This document shows, one piece after another, positions 1-6,599 of a DNA stretch of 43,645 bases. The stretch comes from a virus: positions 1 through 43,645 of the IMG/VR virus record IMGVR_UViG_3300033145_000357; one strand, 5' to 3'. Position numbers and translations under genes: made by a program. The notes under the pieces were generated by a model. That model was given only the letters and a program-made list of their open reading frames with translations, ran no database searches and was not told the DNA's origin. The stretch's first letter is position 1; each line of letters opens with the position of its first letter.

Positions 1-38
1 TAAATACAAAGAAACAAATATTATGGGTTGTGATGTTA
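1..38. repeat. Terminal direct repeat, copy 1
   Basis: These 38 bases are identical to the last 38 bases of the window (43608-43645). The reading frame that enters from the right end continues through this repeat without interruption and closes at 178. This supports a circular or circularly permuted genome whose ends overlap. A genuine short terminal redundancy cannot be excluded. Confidence 0.93.
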
Positions 39-178
39 TTCAACAAGAATGGAATGGGATAAACAATGTGTATAAATATTGTGGAAGTATACAAGAGGTA
101 TTACTAATAGCAGTAATGGAAATTAAATACAATAAAATCTGGACAGGCGAAAAGTGGGTGAAAGAAAATGTTACCTAA
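1..178 (+). CDS. Junction-crossing phage hypothetical protein, 3' part
   Basis: This is the C-terminal part of the gene that starts at 43276; the frame begins at base 2 and stops with TAA at 176-178. Joined across the 38-base repeat the protein is 169 residues. The end (IQEVLLIAVMEIKYNKIW, then GEKWV) fits a widespread family of phage hypothetical proteins with a WLPT-x-EQL centre and a KYNKIW-x-G-x-x-W end, known to me only as uncharacterised. The stop overlaps the start of the next gene (168) by 11 bases, as in the rest of the operon. Confidence 0.85.
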   Translation, partial: KYKETNIMGCDVIQQEWNGINNVYKYCGSIQEVLLIAVMEIKYNKIWTGEKWVKENVT

Positions 179-437
179 AGAACTTATAGAAGACTTTGAA
201 AACGATGTAACGATTATTGATTTATGTCGTAAATACGGATTATCCCGAGATTTTGTAAGAAAACAACTAAAGAAGATGGGAATAAAAAAAAGCACGTGGG
301 GAGGTCGTAGAAACGGTTGTGGCAGGAAGAAAAAGGAAAGAAATGGCGAGCTTCAGAAAATAAGAGAAAAAAATGCAAAATTAAATAAACCTACAAGAGA
401 AGGAGTAAAGGTAAGACCTAAATTTAAGTTATGGTGA
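168..437 (+). CDS. Small HTH DNA-binding protein
   Basis: An 89-residue basic protein. Residues 1-40 (LPKELIEDF...VTIIDLCRKYGLSRDFVRKQLKKMGI) read as a helix-turn-helix of the kind found in homing-endonuclease tails and small phage regulators. The rest is Lys/Arg-rich. It is a paralogue of the 58-residue protein at 43103-43279, with the same LPKELIEDx opening and similar HTH spacing; only one gene lies between them across the circular junction. Function beyond DNA binding is unknown. The start overlaps the preceding stop. Confidence 0.8.
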   Translation: MLPKELIEDFENDVTIIDLCRKYGLSRDFVRKQLKKMGIKKSTWGGRRNGCGRKKKERNGELQKIREKNAKLNKPTREGVKVRPKFKLW

Positions 438-443
438 GGTGTA

Positions 444-788
444 ATGAAAGTAGACGAAAAAACCATCAACAATTTTAAGCAAAATAAAATTAAATATTTA
501 GTAAAGGATTTTGCTGAATATGGTGTGCCAGAGGATGTAACACGGGAAATTTTACTTAAACGGGGAATTAATAAATGGCTTCACAATCGAATGTTGATTA
601 TTAATTTAAAAGATGAGTTAAAAGAGGAAATAAAAGATTTATTACAACAAATGGATTATTACCAAGCAGAATATAATAAAGAAGATGGAGTTTACAGAGA
701 GTTGGTGGGAAGTTTAAGGGCAACTAATAATATACGTCAAAAAATAAGGAAGATTTGCCACTCTTCAAGGTATGTCTTCCCAGAATAG
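444..788 (+). CDS. Hypothetical protein, helical
   Basis: A 114-residue charged protein with no recognised domain. It looks mostly helical, with a Lys/Glu-rich central segment (residues 50-75). It starts six bases after the stop of the HTH gene with a GGTG ribosome site, and is followed ten bases later by the next gene. I see no catalytic motif, Cys cluster or membrane segment. It is probably an early accessory protein of the operon. Confidence 0.7.
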   Translation: MKVDEKTINNFKQNKIKYLVKDFAEYGVPEDVTREILLKRGINKWLHNRMLIINLKDELKEEIKDLLQQMDYYQAEYNKEDGVYRELVGSLRATNNIRQKIRKICHSSRYVFPE

Positions 789-798
789 GAGGCAATAA

Positions 799-1002
799 AT
801 GACAGGTGCATACGTTCGGGTAAAACGGGAAGGTGGATGGGAAAACGTAGAATTTGAATTGTTAACTGATGAGGAAATGAAAGAATTTTCAAAATCTCAA
901 CCTAAAGATGGTTGGCTATGGGCTATCTTTCTTGCTAAATATTTGAGAGATAACATAAAACCATTAATAGACGGGTTGGTTGAAGATGGAATAATAGAAT
1001 AG
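799..1002 (+). CDS. Conserved small phage protein (TGAYVRVKR type)
   Basis: A 67-residue acidic protein. The opening TGAYVRVKREGGWENVE followed by LTDEE and a GWLWA...LAKYLRDNI helix resembles a recurrent family of short phage proteins without known function; this is from memory of the family. A good GGAGG site lies before the ATG. The stop codon TAG (1000-1002) supplies the first two bases of the tRNA that follows, so the mRNA must be cut to release that tRNA. Confidence 0.75.
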   Translation: MTGAYVRVKREGGWENVEFELLTDEEMKEFSKSQPKDGWLWAIFLAKYLRDNIKPLIDGLVEDGIIE

Positions 1003-1071
1003 TCCCATCGTCTAAAGGTAAGACTTACGCCCGATGAGCGTATAATCTCAGTTCGATTCTGAGTGGGACTA
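1001..1071 (+). tRNA. tRNA, anticodon GAT (Ile) by position, with C33
   Basis: A 71-nt cloverleaf. The acceptor stem is AGTCCCA/TGGGACT (1001-1007/1064-1070), the D-arm GTCT/AGAC, the anticodon stem TACGC/GCGTA (1026-1030/1038-1042) and the T-arm CTCAG-TTCGATT-CTGAG, with discriminator A1071. CCA is not encoded. The anticodon loop is CCGATGA, so positions 34-36 read GAT (Ile). Position 33 is C instead of the nearly invariant U, and position 37 is G. The gene overlaps the stop of the upstream CDS. It might be a decoding tRNA with an odd loop or a tRNA with another role. Confidence 0.8.
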
Positions 1072-1085
1072 TCAAAGGAGAAAGA

Positions 1086-1556
1086 ATGAAAGTAATTTTA
1101 ATTTGTATCTTATGTATACTTTTAAGTGGATGTTCGTTTGTTTATAACTTGACTAATTTTGTTATGCCTGATGACCTTGAATTCCTTGCCTGCATTGAAG
1201 AGCTTTCTACGCCTAAAAAAATTAGCGATTATATGATAGAAAATTTTACTTATGAATTTCATCCTAGGTATGCAATAAGTCCCTATGTGTTGTGGCAAAC
1301 AGAAAAAGGCGATTGTAACGATTTTAGCACATTTGGAACCTTTATAGCTGATTATCATGGATACGAAACTTATCAGATAAAAATTTATCTAAAGTATTCT
1401 TTATATAATCATTGGGTAGCGGTGTATAACGAGGGATGTTACTCTTTTACAGATAGCCAATTTTATTACTACGGATACGATACATTTGAAGAAATAGTAA
1501 AAGAAAGTTGTAGACACATTGGTTATGAATATACAAGTTATGAGGTGAAGGAATGA
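1086..1556 (+). CDS. Lipoprotein with transglutaminase-like Cys-His-Asp triad
   Basis: A 156-residue exported lipoprotein. The N terminus has a short hydrophobic signal ending in the lipobox LSGC, with C16 as the predicted lipidated residue. The body fits the transglutaminase-like cysteine protease fold: GDCNDF (C77), NHWVAVY (H109) and FTDSQF (D123) occur in the order and spacing of that family. It would be tethered to the host membrane facing outward. Prophage lipoproteins can block superinfection or alter the envelope; either role is inference. It starts 14 bases after the tRNA with an AAAGGAG site and overlaps the next tiny gene by ATGA. Confidence 0.75.
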   Translation: MKVILICILCILLSGCSFVYNLTNFVMPDDLEFLACIEELSTPKKISDYMIENFTYEFHPRYAISPYVLWQTEKGDCNDFSTFGTFIADYHGYETYQIKIYLKYSLYNHWVAVYNEGCYSFTDSQFYYYGYDTFEEIVKESCRHIGYEYTSYEVKE

Positions 1557-1630
1557 GATACATTATACCTTTTATAGGATTGGTGTGTTTTATAGTAGGA
1601 TTAATTGATTTAATAGGGAGGTTATTGTGA
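1553..1630 (+). CDS. 25-residue single-pass membrane peptide
   Basis: A short frame beginning MRYIIPFIGLVCF: nearly one continuous transmembrane helix with a few charged residues. The start overlaps the lipoprotein stop (ATGA) and the stop overlaps the GTG start of the next gene, which is typical translational coupling in this operon. Its placement directly after an exported lipoprotein suggests a membrane partner, but that is inference. Confidence 0.6.
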   Translation: MRYIIPFIGLVCFIVGLIDLIGRLL

Positions 1631-1908
1631 ATACGAAAGAAGCGATAGAAGGTTTAGAAAAAATAATTAAGAGAGTCTATAGACAAGAATATTCCGATTA
1701 TTTAGAAGGAGCAATCGAACGCTTACAACGTGGCGAGAAGTTTGAGGCGATTTATAAAGAAGCTGTAAAATATTTTAATAGCATTGACGATAATATTATT
1801 AAAGAATTAGAGCAAAAATACTTCCCGAAGCCAAAAGATGAGATGAAAAGATTATTGAAAGAGTTAGAGAAAAAGATAGATTATTTATTGAGAACACTCA
1901 ATGTTTAA
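1627..1908 (+). CDS. Hypothetical protein, LQRGEK paralogue 1
   Basis: A 93-residue helical protein with GTG start preceded by GGGAGG. It begins MNTKEA, carries a central LQRGEKFEAIY and then LEQKYFPKPK. The same landmarks occur in the gene at 4937-5200 (MDTKEA, LQRGEKYEEMW, LKQKYFPKTK), so the two are paralogues that differ at both ends. The nucleotide sequence around the LQRGEK box is nearly identical, pointing to recent duplication or gene conversion. Function unknown. Confidence 0.75.
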   Translation: MNTKEAIEGLEKIIKRVYRQEYSDYLEGAIERLQRGEKFEAIYKEAVKYFNSIDDNIIKELEQKYFPKPKDEMKRLLKELEKKIDYLLRTLNV

Positions 1909-2383
1909 AATAGGGGAAATAAAGAGAGCAAAGGAAATAGGGTACAAGGGGCGTTGTAGATACATTTGGTCAGCTTGTGCAGGGTGCGGTAAAGAAAGAT
2001 GGGTTCAATTACATGATGGCAAACCAAAAAGCTTAAAATGTAAAAGTTGTGTAAGCCTACAAGGAACAGGTAAAAATAATTCAAATTGGAAAGGTGGTAG
2101 ACACAAAAATAACGGAGGATATATTATAATTTGGATTGAATCAACAAGTCCATTTTTTAAAATGATGAGTTATAAAAATTATATAAAAGAACATCGTTTA
2201 ATTATGGCACAATATCTTAAAAGATGTCTCGAAAAATGGGAAGTTGTTCATCATATTAATGAGATGAAAGATGACAATAGGATAGAAAATTTAGAATTGA
2301 TGACTGCTAACGAACATAATAGTGTATCTCATAAACGAAAGAAAAATAATGGAAAAACGAGGAAAATTAGCAATGGTATTTAA
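1901..2383 (+). CDS. HNH homing endonuclease
   Basis: A 160-residue protein. The N-terminal zinc-finger-like part has CAGCGKER and CKSC Cys pairs (residues 26-50). The HNH nuclease core follows near residues 105-145: EHRLIMAQ, VVHHINEMKDDNRIENLELM and a final ANEHN. This is the standard layout of free-standing phage HNH homing endonucleases, which nick or cut intronless alleles and spread themselves. It overlaps the genes on both sides, so it has settled into the operon without breaking it. Confidence 0.88.
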   Translation: MFKIGEIKRAKEIGYKGRCRYIWSACAGCGKERWVQLHDGKPKSLKCKSCVSLQGTGKNNSNWKGGRHKNNGGYIIIWIESTSPFFKMMSYKNYIKEHRLIMAQYLKRCLEKWEVVHHINEMKDDNRIENLELMTANEHNSVSHKRKKNNGKTRKISNGI

Positions 2384-2798
2384 ACGGAAACCTTGGAGAA
2401 AAGCCTGTAAGAAAGCAAAGACTGAACGTAGGAAGCTCCGAGACCAGTTAGATAAGCTATGGAGTGAAATCGTTAAACAACGAGCAGCTAATGTCTGTGA
2501 ATATAAGGCTTGCAGTAAAACAACTTACTTAAATGCTCACCATATTTTTTCGAGAAGCAACCTTTCTGTAAGATGGGATTTAGATAACGGGATTTGTCTT
2601 TGCAGTGGACATCATACTCTTACTAATAATTCTGCTCATAAATCTCCAATTGAATTTATTGAGTGGTTAAAACAAAGACGTGGTATTGAGTGGTATGAGG
2701 ATTTACGTCAGAAGGCAAACCAAGTAAAGAAGTGGACGATACCTGAATTATGGGAATTAGTTAAGGAATTTAAGAGGGAGATAAAGGAGGTAAACTAA
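2373..2798 (+). CDS. HNH-family protein (NinG-like)
   Basis: About 141 residues from ATG 2373, preceded by GAGGAAA; ATG 2349 is an in-frame alternative. A basic N terminus and Lys-rich helix are followed by a zinc/HNH-like core with VCEYKACSK, NAHHIFSR, WDLDNGICLCSGHH and an SAHKSPIEF tail. This arrangement resembles phage NinG/recombination-type or general HNH proteins. The His-His of NAHH is the probable catalytic pair. Two HNH genes of different type in tandem are unusual; this one may serve phage DNA metabolism rather than homing. Confidence 0.75.
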   Translation: MVFKRKPWRKACKKAKTERRKLRDQLDKLWSEIVKQRAANVCEYKACSKTTYLNAHHIFSRSNLSVRWDLDNGICLCSGHHTLTNNSAHKSPIEFIEWLKQRRGIEWYEDLRQKANQVKKWTIPELWELVKEFKREIKEVN

Positions 2799-3283
2799 TG
2801 TACGGAATCCATGTAATCGATATTTATGAACTTAACGAAATACCATTAAGTGATTATTGGAATAAATTTGAGCAAATAGAAATAGCAATGAAACTTCTCA
2901 CTGGGGGTATAAATAGTGGAGAACTTAAATTAAAAAATAGGGGAAACCTATTTGCATTTGCTTTATCTAAAAGAAAGTACGATTATGACGTGACCGTTTG
3001 GGATTTGACAGGAACAGTATCTCTTTATAATAAGATATTTCAATCTGAAAGCTGTCTTGCTCCAATACCGATTGACATAATTAAAGAAATAGAAGATGTT
3101 ACACAAAAATATATTAACGGCAAAATAAAATGTAGTGATTGTGGTAAAGAAATAAATGAAAAAGAAGCTGGCGGTCATTATTTTGCTGGAACATATTGTA
3201 AAGATTGTTGGCTGGGTAATACAGGAAAATATATAAAAAAAGGTGGCTGGAAGTATATAGAGTCACAGGAAAGTTATAATTAA
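2798..3283 (+). CDS. Hypothetical protein with C-terminal Cys4 zinc finger
   Basis: A 161-residue protein of unknown role. The first 110 residues show no recognised domain. The C-terminal third holds a compact treble-clef or zinc-ribbon-like Cys4 site: CSDCGKEI and, 25 residues later, YCKDCW. The start overlaps the preceding stop as TAATG. Zinc proteins of this kind are common among phage early genes and usually contact nucleic acid or host protein, but no specific function can be given. Confidence 0.7.
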   Translation: MYGIHVIDIYELNEIPLSDYWNKFEQIEIAMKLLTGGINSGELKLKNRGNLFAFALSKRKYDYDVTVWDLTGTVSLYNKIFQSESCLAPIPIDIIKEIEDVTQKYINGKIKCSDCGKEINEKEAGGHYFAGTYCKDCWLGNTGKYIKKGGWKYIESQESYN

Positions 3284-3297
3284 GAAGGAGATAAAGA

Positions 3298-3765
3298 GTG
3301 AATGAACTAATAGCTCAAGAAGCACACACTAACTACGAAAACATAATAAGTATTAAAAATCGCATAGGAAAGGACTTATTAATATTAGGGAAGTTATTGA
3401 AGATTAACCATGATAATCATTATTATCGAACCTTAAACTACGACACGTGGGAATCATTTTTGGCTATGCCTGAATTGTCTATGAGTCGTTTCTGGGCGTT
3501 CAAACTGATAAAAGTATACGAAGTGTGGATAGATAAGTATAATGTTGAGCCTGCGAAACTTAATAACATTGATTTAGAGAAACTTTGGTTAGCCACTACG
3601 ATGGGATTGAATGAGGATAACTACGAAGAAATGTTAGAGAAGGCGAGGACTTTGAGTAGGTCAGATTTGCGTCAGTTAAAAAGCGGTGATTATGAGTTTG
3701 ACCAAGAGAAATATAAGGTCGTGACGTGTCCGCATTGCGGGGGAGAGGTTCGGGTGATGTTATGA
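3298..3765 (+). CDS. Hypothetical protein with C-terminal zinc ribbon half
   Basis: A 155-residue protein with GTG start after GGAG. The helical N-terminal region (residues 20-75, including LLILGKLLKI and a WESFLAMPELSMSRFWAFKLIKVY segment) resembles HTH-type regions of phage DNA-binding proteins such as DUF3102 relatives, a tentative match. LSRSDLRQLK follows, and the protein ends with a single CPHCGG knuckle. It overlaps the next gene by ATGA. It may be a replication or partition-type DNA-binding protein, but this is weakly supported. Confidence 0.6.
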   Translation: MNELIAQEAHTNYENIISIKNRIGKDLLILGKLLKINHDNHYYRTLNYDTWESFLAMPELSMSRFWAFKLIKVYEVWIDKYNVEPAKLNNIDLEKLWLATTMGLNEDNYEEMLEKARTLSRSDLRQLKSGDYEFDQEKYKVVTCPHCGGEVRVML

Positions 3766-3989
3766 AATTAACAAAGATAATATATGTAAAACAAGATAAA
3801 GATTGTATTCGTCTATGGAGTGCTGATTATCCTGATATTAAAAAAGAGCTTTGGGACTTTACGAATAATATTAATACTTTGATTTGTAGGATGGGGATAC
3901 ATAGTTTAGCAAAAAGAATCGAAGAAGAAGTGAGAGAAAGGAACGGTGAGAAACTTTTTAAAGTTTTTGAGACTCATATTTTAAGGTGA
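3762..3989 (+). CDS. Hypothetical protein
   Basis: A 75-residue protein starting MKLTKIIYVKQD; the frame extends further upstream, but ATG 3762 overlaps the previous stop and follows a GGGTGA site, so it is preferred. It has a small beta-like N terminus and a helical C-terminal half (SLAKRIEEEVRERNGEKL). There is no recognised domain. It lies five bases before the methyltransferase-like gene. Confidence 0.65.
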   Translation: MKLTKIIYVKQDKDCIRLWSADYPDIKKELWDFTNNINTLICRMGIHSLAKRIEEEVRERNGEKLFKVFETHILR

Positions 3990-3993
3990 TGTT

Positions 3994-4497
3994 GTGAATA
4001 AAAATTTTGATATAGAAGTTACTGGAATGGGATTTAATATTACTGGCTATCCGGGAGCATTTACTCCAACTGTAAAAAAAATTATAGAAGATACTATTTA
4101 TGGGAAAGTGTTACATTTATTCTCCGGACAAAGCGAGATAGGGCAAGAAAGAATCGATATAGAACATATCAATGCTACTAAACGAATAAATGTTAAAGAC
4201 TTTCTAAAAACAGATAATCGAAATTGGGATTGGGTTTTACTCGACCCACCATATAATTTAATGAGAAAGAGTAAAACAAAAGAATACAAAATACAACAAC
4301 CTTTTTCTGCTGATGTAGAATTGAGGAATTTAATTCGTGATTATTGTATTAAACATACTAATCAAGTTTTATGGTTAGATTACTGTGCTCCGATGATAAA
4401 GGGATTTAATCGTAGAAAATTATGGTTATTATTACCCGGCGGTTTTCATAATGTAAGAATATTATCATGGTTAGTTAATGAAAAAAAGATTATTTAA
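3994..4497 (+). CDS. Short DNA methyltransferase-like protein (DPPY)
   Basis: A 167-residue protein with GTG start. It shows a SAM-binding motif I-like segment (KVLHLFSGQSEIG, about residues 38-50) followed by an acidic strand end (IDIEH) and the catalytic motif LLDPPYN near residue 87. This is the order of N6-adenine/N4-cytosine DNA methyltransferases. It is shorter than typical Dam enzymes and has no evident target-recognition domain, so it may modify a fixed sequence or nucleotide, or rely on a partner. Protection of phage DNA from restriction is the usual role. The substrate is not deducible. Confidence 0.75.
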   Translation: MNKNFDIEVTGMGFNITGYPGAFTPTVKKIIEDTIYGKVLHLFSGQSEIGQERIDIEHINATKRINVKDFLKTDNRNWDWVLLDPPYNLMRKSKTKEYKIQQPFSADVELRNLIRDYCIKHTNQVLWLDYCAPMIKGFNRRKLWLLLPGGFHNVRILSWLVNEKKII

Positions 4498-4506
4498 GGA
4501 GTAAAT

Positions 4507-4752
4507 ATGAGCTTACCTCACGGGTTTAAATACTTTCGTAATATGGCACTCTATCAAATTGACCTCAAGAAATTATATATAAAATATTATGGAAAAGACC
4601 TTGAAAATCATTTTGACCTTATTAATGGGCGTCAATACGAGGATAGAGTGTTCTGTCAAGACTGCGAGAAATGGGAAACTTGTAGAGGTAAATTGTGGAG
4701 TGGTTGTCAGGAGAGGGCAAAAGCTCTAAAAATAATAAGGGGGGAATCATGA
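4507..4752 (+). CDS. Small Cys-containing hypothetical protein
   Basis: An 81-residue protein with GGAG site and ATG. A CQDCEKWETCRGKLWSGC segment in the C-terminal half places four Cys within about 18 residues, consistent with a small metal-binding knuckle. The N-terminal half has aromatic and basic residues with no known domain. It overlaps the next gene by ATGA. Function unknown. Confidence 0.65.
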   Translation: MSLPHGFKYFRNMALYQIDLKKLYIKYYGKDLENHFDLINGRQYEDRVFCQDCEKWETCRGKLWSGCQERAKALKIIRGES

Positions 4753-4958
4753 ATACGAAAGAAGAAGTAAAACAAAAACAAGTAAAAAGTGCAATTAACT
4801 ACAGAAGATACTATATAAATTATTTATCTGCTCAAATACAAGATTTATCGGAAGAATTAAGAGAAATTAATAATATGCCAGAGAATCTTATCAATGAAAG
4901 AATAATTAAGGAAAGAATGGATATGGAGGCGATTAAATGGATACTAAAGAAGCGGTAG
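4749..4958 (+). CDS. Small coiled-coil-like hypothetical protein
   Basis: A 69-residue helical protein starting MNTKEEV; the frame is open further upstream, but the ATGA overlap with the preceding stop and the GGGGG site mark ATG 4749. It shares its first residues with the MNTKEA/MDTKEA proteins at 1627 and 4937, so the N terminus may be a common module. The central part (LSAQIQDLSEELREI) is coiled-coil-like. No function is known. Confidence 0.65.
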   Translation: MNTKEEVKQKQVKSAINYRRYYINYLSAQIQDLSEELREINNMPENLINERIIKERMDMEAIKWILKKR

Positions 4959-5200
4959 AATTCATAAATAGCATTGAATGGATATATTATGAAAATGGTA
5001 CAGAAATAGAAAAGAAAAATGAAGTCGTCCAACTCTTACAACGTGGCGAGAAGTATGAGGAGATGTGGAATCACTTATATTGTGAATACGGTGAAGTATT
5101 TTTAAATGATTATAGAAATCCAGAGATATTATTAGAAGAAAAAATGGAAGAACTTAAGCAAAAATACTTCCCGAAAACTAAGGAACGAAAGGAGAAATAA
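4937..5200 (+). CDS. Hypothetical protein, LQRGEK paralogue 2
   Basis: An 87-residue helical protein with ATG preceded by GGAGG. MDTKEA, LLQRGEKYEEMW and LKQKYFPKTK correspond to the landmarks of the protein at 1627-1908. The middle parts differ, so the pair has diverged or been shuffled while the LQRGEK box stayed nearly identical at DNA level. It overlaps the preceding gene by 22 bases. Function unknown. Confidence 0.72.
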   Translation: MDTKEAVEFINSIEWIYYENGTEIEKKNEVVQLLQRGEKYEEMWNHLYCEYGEVFLNDYRNPEILLEEKMEELKQKYFPKTKERKEK

Positions 5201-5401
5201 ATGATAAAGTCAAATGAAGATAGAATAGCCCAAGCATTAGAAACTATTGCTGAATGTATGGTCAAACAACATGAGATGGCAAAAGAGGCGTTGGAAAAAA
5301 GTCAAATATTATATGAGGCAAATATGGCAATGATGAAGGAGAATCTAAAAGAATTACCCAAACCTGACCCAAATTTAATTCAATATGACCCAACCAAATA
5401 A
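5201..5401 (+). CDS. Small helical hypothetical protein, last gene of rightward operon
   Basis: A 66-residue protein, strongly helical and likely a coiled coil (residues 5-50, many Ala/Glu/Met), with a Pro-rich end (LPKPDPNLIQYDP). The ATG directly abuts the previous stop with GGAG upstream. A terminator hairpin begins seven bases after its stop, so it closes the long early operon. Function unknown. Confidence 0.7.
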   Translation: MIKSNEDRIAQALETIAECMVKQHEMAKEALEKSQILYEANMAMMKENLKELPKPDPNLIQYDPTK

Positions 5402-5407
5402 TGAAAA

Positions 5408-5427
5408 GGGGGAGTCAAAGCTCCCCC
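5408..5427. terminator. Bidirectional terminator between convergent operons
   Basis: The stem is GGGGGAG/CTCCCCC (5408-5414/5421-5427) with a six-base loop TCAAAG. On the plus strand it is followed by a CCTTTT run shortly after; on the minus strand by CCCCCTTTT. It separates the rightward early operon from the leftward small-gene cluster. The stop codon of the last leftward gene (complement of 5415-5417) lies in the loop. Confidence 0.85.
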
Positions 5428-5561
5428 ACATCCTTTTCAACTAAACGTTGTATGTATTCTCTTATTGTAACAAGCCGACCTTCTTTTACAGTCAACTCTG
5501 TAACCCTGATACGGATTAAGTTCCACGTATTCTTACTTACTTTAATGTCTTTCCATTCCAT
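5415..5561 (-). CDS. 48-residue ribbon-helix-helix-like protein
   Basis: A small frame starting MEWKDIKVSKNTWNLIRI, then TVKEGRLVTIREYIQRLVE. The strand-helix-helix pattern and the spacing of hydrophobic positions resemble Arc/MetJ-type ribbon-helix-helix regulators. It has an AAGGTG site. Its start overlaps the stop of the upstream leftward gene (TAATG), and it ends inside the terminator loop. A DNA-binding role is plausible but unproven. Confidence 0.65.
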   Translation of the reverse strand: MEWKDIKVSKNTWNLIRIRVTELTVKEGRLVTIREYIQRLVEKDVGEL

Positions 5562-5704
5562 TATTTCACCTTCTTTTTAGGTTTTATGATTGTTATTGCG
5601 TCTGATTTTTTATAACGTTTTTTTAGTTCTTTACAATCTTCCTCAGATACTTCTTTAGCTTCACTTATTTCAAAATAATCAAACATTCTTTTTTTCTTTT
5701 TCAT
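5561..5704 (-). CDS. 47-residue Lys-rich protein
   Basis: A short frame starting MKKKKRMFDYFEI with an acidic middle (EVSEEDCKEL) and a basic end (KPKKKVK). A strong GGAGGTGA site supports it. Its stop overlaps the start of the next leftward gene. No recognised domain; a small phage effector or regulator is possible. Confidence 0.6.
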   Translation of the reverse strand: MKKKKRMFDYFEISEAKEVSEEDCKELKKRYKKSDAITIIKPKKKVK

Positions 5705-5722
5705 TATATCACCTCCGTTTCT

Positions 5723-5740
5723 CTTGCGAAACAGTTATAC
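5723..5740. repeat. 18-bp repeat CTTGCGAAACAGTTATAC, copy 1
   Basis: An exact 18-base repeat also present at 6969-6986. On the minus strand each copy begins with the last Val codon and TAA stop of one gene and reaches into the leader of the next. Two unrelated gene ends sharing the same 18 bases suggests that the leftward genes move as cassettes with the repeat as a recombination joint. Confidence 0.8.
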
Positions 5741-5938
5741 ATTATATTCATAAATAATTTTCTCGTTTTTCTTAACCATATAATGATTATTAACATGAGA
5801 AAAATCATAATCAAAGAATTTATTTAATATACTTTCAAATTCTATAACAACATACCAGTATCCTTGACTTTTTAGTCTTAGAGATTTTATAACATAATCT
5901 TTATATCTTTTAAATAAATACTTTTCTAAAGTTTTCAT
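5735..5938 (-). CDS. Hypothetical protein
   Basis: A 67-residue basic protein starting MKTLEKYLFKRY; this ATG has an AGGAGGTGA site at proper distance, whereas the longer GTG reading would sit on the site itself. There are many aromatic residues (GYWYVVIEF) and no known motif. It belongs to the leftward cluster. Confidence 0.65.
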   Translation of the reverse strand: MKTLEKYLFKRYKDYVIKSLRLKSQGYWYVVIEFESILNKFFDYDFSHVNNHYMVKKNEKIIYEYNV

Positions 5939-5943
5939 CTCTC

Positions 5944-6018
5944 TCACCTCCTTATCTCTCTTATTAATAAGACCAATAAAACTAACCCTATAACTACTAT
6001 ATAGATTGTATTAGCCAT
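5944..6018 (-). CDS. 24-residue membrane peptide
   Basis: A short frame starting MANTIYIVVIGLVLL, one transmembrane helix with a basic tail. It has an AAGGAGG site, its start overlaps the stop of the next upstream gene (TAATG), and its final codons form the ribosome site of the gene at 5938. The close coupling supports translation. A toxin-like or membrane-active role is only a guess. Confidence 0.6.
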   Translation of the reverse strand: MANTIYIVVIGLVLLVLLIREIRR

Positions 6019-6158
6019 TATACCTCCTTAATACAAATGAAGTGTATAAACCCAATAGAAAAAACCTTCATAAATGAGTATGGGGATTTATACAAACCAT
6101 ACCAATATTTTGTTATTCTCATTGTCCAGCGTTTTGTTAATTTAACCTCAATAGCCAT
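6018..6158 (-). CDS. 46-residue hypothetical protein
   Basis: A frame starting MAIEVKLTKRWTMRI with a basic aromatic N-terminal half and a hydrophobic C-terminal half (FMKVFSIGFIHFI). It is preceded by AAAGGAGGG and couples to the next gene by TAATG. Possibly membrane-associated; no known family. Confidence 0.6.
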   Translation of the reverse strand: MAIEVKLTKRWTMRITKYWYGLYKSPYSFMKVFSIGFIHFICIKEV

Positions 6159-6185
6159 AATTCCCTCCTTTCCTCAAGAATAGAC

Positions 6186-6205
6186 CTCTCAGAATTGCCT
6201 GAGAG
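6186..6205 (-). terminator. Hairpin between leftward genes
   Basis: The stem is CTCTCAG/CTGAGAG with loop AATTGC. It lies between the gene ending at 6262 and the one starting at 6158 on the minus strand, and is followed there by only a weak T-rich stretch. It may be a partial terminator or an mRNA processing or stability hairpin. Confidence 0.45.
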
Positions 6206-6261
6206 CAACGTATTTAAGCTAGCCCTTATGATTGTATGCGTGTTTTGTTTTACATAAGTAA

Positions 6262-6525
6262 TCAATATCCAACTATTTTATAACATTCATTGTTTCTAAA
6301 ATATAACAATAAAGTATACTTCCAAGTTTTTTTACCTAAAAATATTAGTTTTATTTTTTTATCAACATATGTTTCCTCAAGCTTTATTGAGTCGTCAATA
6401 CATTTATAGAAACTTCGTAAGTCATTAATTCTGTTAGTGATAAAACCTAATTGCTTCCACCAAAAGAATATAGACTTTTTAGTGTTCATACCTTTTAACT
6501 CTTTATTCAATTCTTTATAAGTCAT
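6262..6525 (-). CDS. Hypothetical protein
   Basis: An 87-residue basic protein starting MTYKELNKELKG; this ATG has GGAGGTGA seven bases upstream and is preferred over an in-frame GTG that overlaps the site. It contains FFWWKQLGF and several Lys/Tyr-rich strands. No recognised domain. Part of the leftward cluster; a 100-base gap with one hairpin follows it. Confidence 0.65.
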   Translation of the reverse strand: MTYKELNKELKGMNTKKSIFFWWKQLGFITNRINDLRSFYKCIDDSIKLEETYVDKKIKLIFLGKKTWKYTLLLYFRNNECYKIVGY

Positions 6526-6599
6526 CTTTTTCACCTCCTTTTCTTAGTAATCACAACCCAGAGCAGAAACCAGGAGAAAACTGCCCTGAGTTCTGACTG

